Source: Nematopogon swammerdamellus (lineage: Eukaryota > Arthropoda > Insecta > Lepidoptera > Adelidae). Taken from it: DNA of 64,000 nucleotides. Under the pieces are notes generated by a model. The model did no database searches, had not been told where the DNA came from, and saw nothing but the letters and a program-made list of their open reading frames with translations. Position 1 is the first letter of the stretch, and the number at the start of each line of letters is the position of its first letter. The DNA lies in contig OX336340.1 in the NCBI GenBank assembly GCA_946902875.1, forward strand, positions 22,335,566-22,399,565, read 5' to 3'. Shown one piece after another: positions 9,363 to 21,300 of this stretch. Made by a program: the position numbers and the translations under genes.

Positions 9363-12300
9363 GTGAGTGTCATATGTCAACAGAGTAACCCCACCTTTTG
9401 TAAGCGTCCCTTAGACTTCACAAAGCCTAATTAGGTGATAAGATGAGTACTATGGGGTTGATATTAACAAATCATTGTTAACAGCCCTAAAAATATATAA
9501 TAAAAAAAAATTGGTTGTCTGTAAAGTCGGTTTACGGACGATAGTTTTACGTGATGACGTGGAATAATCGTAGTACATAGAGCAAAGATCAGTAATTCTA
9601 TTTCCAGTAGAAAGATTAATCATCTTGTGACTGGCCATCAATAAACTGCTGTTGTCTGATCTTGACAGTTTTACTTCTTAAGACGTTTCCATGGTAACTT
9701 TGACTATACCGATTGTGCCTCTCTATCGCTTGTTACGCGATCTCGCTTGCACACACAGGCTCAGATGGAACGTGACACTTTTTCGTGTGTGCAGCCGGTG
9801 TTCATCAATTTATAAGACGTGACGTCATCACGTCAAAAAGCCTAAATGTTGATGTTGCAAGAAGTTTTAGAAATTCAGAAGTAAGTATGATAACTAGAAA
9901 TATCTCTACATGGGACTGACATTTCGTAGGCTGGAATAGTCAAACATTGAGTACCTAAAGACCCAAACAATTTTAGAAAAAAAAAACAGATTTATCTCTA
10001 CATGCCATACAATTGTCCGTCTCCTGTCTGTATGTTCGCTTTTAACTCGAAAATCGCTAAATTTATTCAGATGCGGTTTTCACTGGAGCCACGAGTGCTT
10101 TATCGTAACTAGAGGCTCAGTCAGTAGTGAGGTCAGTCAGTCAGTCAGCGTGTATGTATCCACTGCAGCAGTGGCGTATGTCCAGCAGCTGGACATACAC
10201 CTCTCCAATTTTCCTCCAGTCCTCCCGGCCTTCAGCGGTACGTTGCCACCCGCGATTTGAAGATCCGTGGATCGTGGGAGTGGGGAACGTAGACGGAAAA
10301 AATAGTTACGATCGAAGGTGGAGAAATATATTCCCCGAAATCCCGTTCCACACCTTTGCAGTGCGGCACAAGAACGATTTAGAGAATCGTGCATCAGTTC
10401 GAAGAACGACTGTCGACTACATCGACGAGATGCAGATGATTCAATGACAATGAGGGGATATTAAATAGAAAATCTTGGGCATTAGTTACGAAAAAGCGTG
10501 ACTATGACTCCGAATAGATTAGTATCTTCGGAACGGCTCAGAAACATAAAACCAGCGCTGTACAGTAAAAAAGTACTTGGGTAAGCAACCTGAACGCTCT
10601 TGAACTTAGATTCAAGGGCAAAACAATAATAATAATTATAAATATAAGGTCGTGGTTATTTCAGGCCACTTATACAAGTTCACAGCCGAAAACATTTCCC
10701 AAGAAATTTCAGGAACCAAAACTCTAGTCTCTAACGTATACGTAATAAATAACTAATCAAGTTTATGGGAAAACACTTCAAAATGAGGAAAACAATAAAC
10801 AATATAAAATGGAAAAAAAATTTATTTAGAATTGAACCGGATAGAACAAATTGTGACAAGTTCGAGTGCAATCTAACTGGCATTATAAATGATGATTAAA
10901 CAATACAATACAATAGGTACAATGTAATATGAAGTACCAAAATTTTATTTAACCAAACAGGTCTTACAATGTCTAAATATGTCATATTCTTTTAGGTTTA
11001 TTATTGTATAACATTTTTAACTTCGTATTTATTAAGATTCAGCACACCATTTACCCTATTTTGTATGTCATTTTATCTCCTATAGTCGCTTTAACAATCA
11101 TAGCCCGTGTTCTTACACTTTAATAAACAAATTAGATCGAGATCTTGCTGTGAGGGCATTGCCACTTTTGTTAAGCGTGAGGGTGGAAGCGTGCTAAACG
11201 CAACACCTGAAGAGTTTGTGAGCTTACGTGTTGTGAGTTCAATGCCGAGTTATAAATATATAGGTACGAGAGAAATGTTACATCCACTTTCCTTTAACTA
11301 TTCATAATTTCAAGAAAAATCCGCATCAACATTAATAGGCTCACTTGGTCTAAGTCCACATACAATTAAATTTTTTACATTTTTTTTTTTCAATTCACCA
11401 ACTCACATTTTTTACTCCATAATGTTTGGTGTCCATGTAATATCACACGCTAAATCCCGACAATCGGGGTAAGCAGAGTAATCGGTGTTGTGCTGCAAGA
11501 ACTCTGGTAAATTACACCACAACACCGACCACCACGTTTCGCAAAGTATTCGAACAAGATTCAATCGATCAAGCAGCAAGTAAGGTACGAAGACGCACCT
11601 GCTGCATGACTCGGTGGAAGTACCGTGCCAAGGTGAGAGGTGGCGAGCCTGTCGCCCTTTAGCACGGCATCTTGTCCTTATCCCTTAGTCGCCTTTTACG
11701 ACATGCACGGGGAGAGATGCAGTGAGGCTATTCTTTTTAAGTACCGGCCCCACACGAAGTCCATGTAATATTAATTTTATAATGCTCTAAATATATGTAC
11801 ATACATACCACACACGCTGTATCCCGACAATCGGGGTAAGCAAAGTAATCGGTGTTTTGCTGCAAGTACTCTTGTAAATTAAGCACAACACCAACCACCA
11901 CATTTAGCAAAGTATTAGGACAAGATAACTATCAATATAAGTGTAGAAAAGTTGTCCGTGTGAATAGAACCTTTTCCCTTCTTACCTTACTAGGTGGTGG
12001 GGTTTATACCGCCCGGTTTGGTACCACCGCACCGAATGAAACGTCGGTCGAAACGGCTATGTAAATAGTTCCGATTTTCCGTCCAGTTCAGTGTAGCCGA
12101 CAGGAAATGAAGGGAAGCACTGACAAGGCACCTAGTTCTCCCGGCGTTATGGGCTGACATCACAGATGTCTAAGATGATGTAGCCAATCATGTCAGTTTC
12201 CATAAAAAAAGACTGTTTGAAAATCCGTTATCTCTAGGCTACCTCATTGCGAGAGAGGCGTGACGATAAGTATATATAATATAGCACAAATAAATATACG

Positions 12301-15300
12301 ACCATGAAGTACCTAACCATTTTAAATTTCGAACATATAAATCCATTTTTCCGCAATACATTACCACATTACACCCTCATTTAAATCTTTTTTTTAACCT
12401 TCCGAACTGGGTGCATTTGCTCGAAGTCGCAACCTCAGACGCACCCAATTTCACCCCCAGAGGAGGTACCAGTCCAGCTAGAAAGGGAACTAAAGTCGCT
12501 GGGGAAAGGCTATTAACTAACCCGCAATTTAAAGATCCGAGGATTGTGCAGTAGCAAAGAGTTTGTATTACGTCGCTGAGCGCAGCGACGTAATACAAAC
12601 TCTTTGTGCAGTAGGGAAAAATATTCCTCGAAAGCCCAATTCCATATTTAAATCAAAGTATGCTGTGTTCGAATTTAATTTATAAATTGTTACGAGTTCA
12701 AGTGCAATAAGTATTGCCCACGAATGATTTTTGAACAAATACAAATGCAAATACAAAAATAACGGCGAATCGTGGTTAAAGGCGAGGACCTTAACCTTGT
12801 CTAAAGGCTTACTCGTTAAGGCTGTATCGAGGCAGAAAGTGTAGTGGTCCGGTTGCCATGGCGACCGGTGGCCAGCCGGACCTAGCGCGGGGTGAAGAAC
12901 CCGACTGAACGTATTAGGGTTGACTGAATTTGTGTTTCAGTCAAGTTTGCCCCGAATCTGTTCCGTTTTTTTTTTCTTTCAAGTTATGTTGACGCTAGCT
13001 TCAGTACCCGGCTCCGCTCGATTATGTAAATTCACTTTGCGCGGATTGTTTTTTGTTCACTGCTCAATCCTGAAGTATCAAATCGTGATCATACGCAGGT
13101 TGCGTAGAGAACTTTCCTAAACGTTGGTAAAAACCACATTAGAATCGGTTCAGTGGTTCCGGAGTTTAACTTAACTAATCAGACACACATCCAGACAGAC
13201 TGTTCCGTTTATAATATGTTCCTTAGATTGTATTTCAATAAGTATGTTATAAAATTCAAATAGGTTATTATTTTATTTTATGACGAATAAGAGATTTTAA
13301 TAACACGTAGTATATTATTTTATAGGCATACTTAACCAGTTAACTTAAAAAAAAATATTCTAAATTTATAAAAACCCCCTATGTAGTATTTTCATGCATT
13401 GCCATATCCCGCAGGGATATAGATTTAAATTTATAACATACCGGAATAATCCCGGTATATTATAAATAATTTATTGAAATCTATATGGAATATTCATAAC
13501 TAACAAAACTCGAAAGGTAGGTATGACAACTCTTAACTATTTCTACCCTAGTAGTGTTAGGACCACAGAGCATCAAATACCTACCGCGCGCGCCCCCTAC
13601 TAGAGACGCCCTAAGCGATAATATTTGAAACCCAAAAACTACACGCAGTGCTGCTAGCGCTTCGCATGTGTGTGTGTGTGTTAGTATCGACACTACACAC
13701 AAAGAGGAGCAAGTTAGGCACACGCACAAAACAAATGCACACGCACAACACACATATGTAAGTCATAGGCCACGCCCACAGGCTTCAACGGCGTTGTAGA
13801 GAAATCGCGCTCAGGGCGCCTCTAGGAGGGGCGCGCGCATTTGATGCTCTGTGGTTAGGACTCATAAAGATTCACGTGAGTTCATTTCGCGTGAAATTTT
13901 CGCCAACGACTCACTGCCCCAAGATCCCTGGTCATAAAATCATGAATCACCAAAATCTACTTTAACACTACTACACTATCATTAACTTCTATGAACCACA
14001 ATCTACTCTCGAACAACCTGAGTGACTTACTCAATGTTCAAGTGGAACATGTAATAACTCATAAAAGGTTTTTCATTACGAGAGGCGGCGTGCGGGACGA
14101 CCGCCCTAGCTAGCCGCCCGCCTAACCGTTGGGCGCCGCCCGCCCAATAAGTCTGACGCACTTCCGGCGCCCTTGGAAGGCCCTATAGACTTGTGTTCTC
14201 ATGGCGCCGCAGACTCAACAATCTCCTCGTCCTTTGCGATCGTGGTGCTGTCGTCTGTAGTTACTATAGGTGGTAGGCTCAAATTGTAGCCGACTGGGTC
14301 GGTACCACCGTACTGGATGTAAGATGGCCGCATAGCAGCCTCGGTTGTGTTCTCCAGTCCAGTATAGCCAGCAATCCAGGGAAGTCTCCGGTATGGCACC
14401 TACCTTCTCGGTGGTGATATTGGCTAGTCAGAGCATGTGCTTTGGCCCCTCTGACTCAGCCACCCATACCGGATTACATAAAAAAAACTAAAAAAAAGTA
14501 ACAGTAACACCATAAGCATCTTTCCGCCTCTCCTGAAAATCAAAAGCTCCAACCATCTTCTCAACCAAAAATGTATTTTTTTTTATTTTTTTTAATAGAA
14601 ACTGATACGGTTGGCTACATCACCTACAACATCCGTGATGTCAGCCCATAACACCGGGTGAACTTGGTGCCACGTCAGTGCTTCCCTTCGGTCGTGCCGG
14701 CTACACTGAACTGGACGGAAAACACAAACTATTTACATAGCCGTTTCGACCGACCTTTCATTCAGTGCGGTGGTAGCAGCCCGGGCGGGTTAAACCCTAC
14801 CATCTAGTGATATAAGAAAGGAGTCATATCCCTCAGGAGTCAAATACCGCTGTTTACAAAATATTTCAACTCTATGGCGTGTCACCCAGAAGACACTTCA
14901 AGGTCGAGAGGTCGAAGGGGTAATAAAGTAATAAATAAAGTAACCGTTTAAGGGTGAAATTCCAGCAGTTTCTATAGAGCATGCGAAACTGACCGCCCTC
15001 TATTGGCGGAGGCTATTGTTCAAGCAATCAGAAATTGCTTCAAAAACCTTTACATATCGTCAGCCTCGGTAGCTCAGTGGTGCGGTCGGTCGGCTGTTGT
15101 TAAGCAACGCCGAGCGTGGTCAGTTCTTGGATGGGTGACCGCTCGACCGCTGTTGGAGGCTGACCGTGGTTCGGATTACTCGTTAAACTGTTAGGTCCCT
15201 TCCCTTCTTGCCTTACTAGATGGTAGGGTTTATCCCACCCGGGTTGGTACCACCGCACTGAACGAAACGTCGTCGGTAGAAACGGCTATGTAAATAGTTC

Positions 15301-18300
15301 GTGTTTTCCCTCCAGTTCAGTGTAGCCGACATGAAATAAAGGGAAGCACTGACATGGTACCTAGTTCACCCGGTGTTATGGGCTGACATCACGGATGTTG
15401 TAGGTGATGTAACAAACCGTGTCAGTTTCCATAAAAAAAAATAACATATGTGACTACTACGACCGTTAAACTCTGGAACGATCTCCCTGCCTATATATTG
15501 CCCCCCGAGTACAGTCTCGGATCCTTCAAGAGCGTCGTGAATGGGCGCCTGTCAGGCATTCGAAATTCCCACTTACTACCTAATTTCCATGGGCGTCGTT
15601 CGTTAGGCATCTTAAGGGTGGCAGAGGCCACATGTCGCGCTTAAAATAAAATAAAAACTGGCCAAGTGTGAGTCATTTTCGCGCATGGAGGTTTCCGCAC
15701 CACAAAAAAAATGTTGAGAAACACGTTTCTTGCATGAGGATCGCCCTTTTTTTGCACATTTAACATTTTATAATATGTGTGTGTTAAATCCGCCAAAATA
15801 ACACATATTCTGTGAAAATTTCAACCGACTAGCTATTACGAATCCAAAGATACAGCCATCGGAGACAGACGACGTTGTAGTCTTAGCAATAGGCTTCCGT
15901 AAGTGGTACGGAAACCTACAAATAAAAAAGTGTGAACCACGTTCACGCGGCGAGGGTCCTCCTCGCAATGTATGCATGTATGCTCCTCGGATATACTTAG
16001 GCTATCAAAAAGCCCCTATGACTATCAAAGAGTTTCAAGTGCTCGTTCATTGTCAGATTTAGATAAGATAAGCTTACTACGCGATAACCCGAAGCTTTCC
16101 CAACCGTAGTCACATAGCCGTGGTACTGTAGTCAGGCTGTATGGAGAGAATCACATTTGGAACGATATGCGTTGAAATCACGTGATTCTCAAAAGTGTAT
16201 TGAATCATTGACTTTTGCTAACAATCGACTGTTACGTTTTTGGTGGAACACTTTTGATTGACAAATGGGCGTAGAGCATTTATTAAACGAAACAGAAGAA
16301 AGAATCAATTCGAATTTCAAATGTTTGGTCTCTATTTAAATTAACACAATACTAACTTAAAATTGTAATTTTTACTTGCCTACTTACGATTTAAATTTAG
16401 AACGCTAAATTATATTTATTGAACGATATGTGCTGAGTTTATTAAAATTGATGATCTGTGAAGGTTTCGCTGACGTCAGACCACGTGTTTACTTGACCCA
16501 CTCATGTCCTGTCCGCTCCATTTACTGGCCGAACTATATACATGCATAACTAGGTGATAGATAACAGCTGTGCCTAACGACTTTCGGATACCTGAAACCG
16601 TGTCGAGATAGTCAGGTGCGCCGGTTCACATTCAAGGTCTACGATCTAAAGTTGGAATTTTTCGCCCCAATTTAAGTTCGTCTAGGTTGTTATTCACGCG
16701 TTTTAGTGTCCGACTGCCTACCGCTATTTAATATGGACGCTTGCGCGAAGGCCGAGTAATACAGGTACCGCATTGGTGGCGTCCCGCTTCGATAACGTCT
16801 GACGTGATGTATCGGCGTAATGTGAGTTAAGTCGTTTTGCGTTTGGAGGCAGTTCGGCCGCGTGCTAGACTGACCAGGGGCCGACGTCGGCTACAGTGAT
16901 CGTTAAGCCGCCCTACGACCCGCGTGCCGCCCTCCGCTCGCCTCGCAGCGTCACCGTACAAGCCGGCTAATAATATAATATGTTTCCACTTCTTCTACGT
17001 TTAACCATTGGCATTGAAATAAATTAATAGAGAAGCTCTAAAATAGACCACGTGGTCTCGTGCACCGACCGTTAACATGTCAACGCGAGTGCAGCCCGCG
17101 CCATGATGCCGCCGGTGTCGGAGCGTGCGGACGAGGTCGAGCAGGAAGCTTTCACCGTGCTCAACCATGATGGCGAGCAGCGTGACGACATCACGGTCGT
17201 CGTCGAGTTCAGCGTGCCGCCCGGCAAGAGCGTCAACGTCGTCAAGCCGCTGCAGCGACGCGAGGAGGACGGCAGGAACCATCTGAACAGCGCCAAGCGC
17301 GAGGTCGAGATGACGGCCCCGGCCGTCGGCCCGCAGACGATCCTCGACCCGAAATTCTCGCGCGCGCTCGACTTCAAGCTCCGCCGACTGAAAGAAAAGG
17401 AAGCGATCCAGCAGAACTTACGACGCCCTTCCAGGTTCCGGCCCAAGAACGGCCCCACAGCGGCTTCCGACTCCAATCTGAACCGCGGAGAGTCTCCGAC
17501 GAAGCGGATGAGCCGTTCGCAGCCGCACATCGTGCTGCCCGAGGAATGCGACGAGAAGGTGTCTCCCAAGATGGATTCTAGCCCATCCCCCAACCGGAGG
17601 AGTAAGCGAAACGCCTCTTTCATGAACGACCCGGGCGAGAAGCCACGCTTCGTGACCACGGTCAAGACAGGAAGGTTTTTGCTTCCCCCGCCGGAGGTCG
17701 CGAGCTTGCTAGGTTTGCACAATCTGTACCCTCCGGAGGAGCGGCAGATCTACTTTTACTCGAGCAAGCCGAAGGCGGTGCCATCTCGCTCGAAGGAACC
17801 TTCAGAGCAGGAGTCCAAGGTGAAGCCAGGGCTTAAGGAGCAGAAACGGTTGTGCGCCAACAACGCTTTCGGAGGAGTACGCTCGTTGATAGCTGGGATC
17901 GTCGGCATGAGAAGTCATATGAACCAGAGAGACCAGCACAAAGGGGAAGGCGAACTGGAGTAAGCGTACTCGTATTTTCGTCACAATCCAACCCCTTGTA
18001 GATCTAGTTTAATGTAGATATTTAAAATTAAAATAAAATTCCATTCCAATGATACTGATGAAACCAATGTCATTTGCAAGGATGAAACTGCCCGTTTCTC
18101 CAAGGCTACGTTTTTTTTTACCCACGTTGACGTGGTATGGCAGAGGACACGTGTAAGGCAAATCAATCGCACTGAATATAGCCCTTGAAAAAAATATTAT
18201 AAACACTATGGGAATAGGCAGACTCCAATGAACCGCTCTTATATTATGTATAATGTACTCTGCCGTGTACTGATTCTTATCTGCCACGCTACTGCATTCT

Positions 18301-21300
18301 TGAAAACTATGTTTGACGCAAAATTCAAGAAACCGTCTGTTTTTTGTCACTGATCGATAGCATGTGAATCCAAATCGTTTAGATTCAACCAAACGCGCGC
18401 AGCACAGTGAATATCGTAAGAGCATCACTCGAGTACGAAAAAAAACGAAATTGAAACTATAACTTCAGACTTAATTTTTATAGGCGACCATGTTTGAGCG
18501 TACTCTAGCATTACTGATAGCGAGCTGGCCCTAATAAATAGAGTTTCTACGGGCGACCGGCGACCGTGTAACGTACATCAATATATGAATATCCTTATAA
18601 CTCGGGAACCACTTTATCGATTTACATACGGTTCTTCACTTTTGCATTCTTTTGCAGTCACTTCTCAAGATGGTTTTAGGCTATAAATCATAAGATACAA
18701 TCATATGCGGTCTGAACTGTGAGCAAAAACACGTGAAGCGCAACCGCGGTCAAAAACTAGTAGGTAAATAATAAAAGATTTGCATGTTGTCGGCATGTTG
18801 TGTATTATTTTTTATTGTTAGAGTGTTTTCGTATTTGCATGAATGGCAGGAACCATAAATGGATACTTTTCTGGAACTGCAACACATGATAAAGTACTGA
18901 GATGCGAGCCACTACTGATGACATTAGTAAATGTACCCTTTCTGACATGTGGCTATTTGTCAACAGCGGCAGCAACGAGAACATTGCGCCTTACAGCAAC
19001 ATGATGCACGAGCGGCGCGTCGTACGCGGCAGCACCTACGCACACCCTCCCCAGGGGTCCGGCGCGGTGAGTAGCATTACTGTTAACCGACAGTGACAAC
19101 AGCAGCAACACCGGTGCCGCCATGCCGTGCGGCAACATGATGGACGAGCGGTACGTCGTCGCACGCGGCAGCACCTACGCACATCCTCCCCGGGTGCCCG
19201 GCGCGGTGAGTAGCATTACTGTTAACCGACAGTGGCAACAGCAGCAACACCGGTGCCGCCATGCCGTGCGGCAACATGATGGACGAGCGGTACGTCGTCG
19301 CACGCGGCAGCACCTACGCACATCCTCCCCAGGGGTCCGGCTCGGTGGGTAGCATTACTGTTAACCGACAGTGGCAACAGCAGCAAAACCGGTGCGGCCA
19401 TGCCGTGCGTGCGGCAACATGATGGACGAGCGGTACGTCGTACGCGGCAGCACCTACGCACATCCTCCCCGGGTGCCCGGCGCTGTGAGTAGCATTACTG
19501 TTAGTCGACAGCGGCAACGGCAGCAATACCGGTGCGGCCATGCCGTGCGTGCGGCAACATGATGGACGAGCGGTACGTCGTACGCGGCAGCACCTTGCAC
19601 ATCCTCCCCGGGTACCCGGCGCTGTGAGTAGCATTACTGTTAGCCGACAGCTGCAACGGCAGCAACACCGGTGCGGCCATGCCGTGCGTGCGGCAACATG
19701 ATGGTCGAGCGGCACGTCGTCGCACGCGGCAGCACCTACGCACATCCTCCCCGGGTGCCCGGCGCGGTGAGCATAGCATTACTGTTAGCCGACAGCGGCA
19801 ACGGCAGCAACACCGGTGCGGCCATGCCGTGCGTGCGGCAACATGATGGATGAGTGGTACGTCGTACGCGGCAGCACCTACGCACACCCTCCCCAGGGGT
19901 CCGGCGCGGTGAGTAGCATTACTGTTAACCGACAGTGGCAACAGCAGCAATACCGGTGCCGCCATGCCGTGCGGCAACATGATGGACGAGCGGCACGTCG
20001 TCGCACGCGGCAGCACCTACGCACATCCTCCCCGGGTGCCCGGCGCGGTGAGCATAGCATTACTGTTAGCCGACAGCAGCAACGGCAGCAACACCGGTGC
20101 GGCCATGCCATGCGTGCGGCAACATGATGGTCGAGCGGCACGTCGTCGCACGCGGCAGCACCTACGCACATCCTCCCCGGGTGCCCGGCGCGCTGAGCAT
20201 AGCATTACTGTTAGCCGACAGCGGCAACGGCAGCAACACCGGTGCGGCCATGCCGTGAGTGCGGCAACATGATGGACGAGTGGTACGTCGTACGCGGCAG
20301 CACCTACGCACACCCTCCCCAGGGGTCCGGCGCGGTGAGTAGCATTACTGTTAACCGACAGTGGCAACAGCAGCAACACCGGTGCCGCCATGCCGTGCGG
20401 CAATATGATGGACGAGCGGTACGTCGTCGCACGCGGCAGCATCTACGCACATCCTCCCCGGGTGCCCGGCGCGGTGAGTAGCATTACTGTTAGCCGACAG
20501 CGGCAACGGCAGCAACACCGGTGCGGCCATGCCGTGCGTGCGGCAACATGATGGACGAGTGGTACGTCGTACGCGGCAGCACCTACGCACACCCTCCCCA
20601 GGGGTCCGGCGCGGTGAGTAGCATTACTGTTAACCGACAGTGGCAACAGCAGCAACACCGGTGCCGCCATGCCGTGCGGCAATATTATGGACGAGCGGTA
20701 CGTCGTCGCACGCGGCAGCACCTACGCACATCCTCCCGGGTGTCCGGCGCGGTAAGCATAGCATTACTGTTAGCCGACAGCGGCAACGGCAGCAACACCG
20801 GTGCGGCCATGCCGTGCGTGCGGCAACATGATGGACGAGTGGTACGTCGTACGCGGCAGCACCTACGCACATCCTCGCCGGGTGCCCGGCGCGGTGAGTA
20901 GCATTACTGTTAACCGTCAGCGGCAACGGCAGCGTAAGCGGGAGCTCCAGTAACACTACGACATCTGGTGACAACTATGGAAAGCAGAACTCATGATCCC
21001 AGAACAAGAGCGCCAACTCTTTTGTGGCGTAATTCGGAATGGAAACAATCTCCGAATCCTCTTAACCTGGTGGTTACCCATAACTGTCATATTTAAACAA
21101 CAATAGCAATGTCGTTCGTTTCGTCAACTGCTCGTGCTTCGGCTGATTAATATATTTAATTCCCAGTTTACAAATTGCCTCCTTGTGAATTAACAACGTT
21201 CAAATTGCGTCTTGCGTACCGCGACCCGGTCACAATACGATGGCCGCTGTGATAAGAACCGTTTAGTTCTGAAATGCCGTAACCTACTGCTGGCTGGACG

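Larger units (their letters stand above)
18967..20935 (+). repeat. Tandem array of RSPH3 exon 2 (founder plus 13 units of 138-145 bp)
   Basis: After exon 2, a unit made of donor, short intron-like piece and exon body is repeated 13 times. Exon-to-intron borders can be read at 19067, 19206, 19345, 19485, 19624, 19767, 19909, 20048, 20193 (mutated to CT), 20335, 20474, 20614, 20752 and 20894. Each unit reads, in its own frame, a version of [19 protein letters not shown], the conserved RSPH3 motif. Two sub-types alternate: five units (bodies ending at 19205, 19344, 20047, 20473, 20751) have a CAACAG acceptor and keep the exon-1 phase; the others carry 4 extra bases (tgcg) and most read CAACGG at that site. 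Dimers of about 280 bp recur. The array is GC-rich and both strands stay partly open. Confidence 0.9.

Noticed and set aside
17072..17722. 216-codon minus-strand ORF opposite the nested ORF
   Set aside because: Antisense shadow of a GC-rich coding region; no motif and no promoter on that strand.
18009..18428. 139-codon minus-strand ORF downstream of the nested ORF
   Set aside because: AT-rich, no recognisable domain, no TATA/Inr; probably chance, though it is the longest such frame in that gap.
19083..20974. Long minus-strand frames in the exon array (Leu/Pro/Arg-rich, up to 171 codons)
   Set aside because: They are the complement of the repeated RSPH3 exon units and repeat with the same period; composition alone keeps them open.
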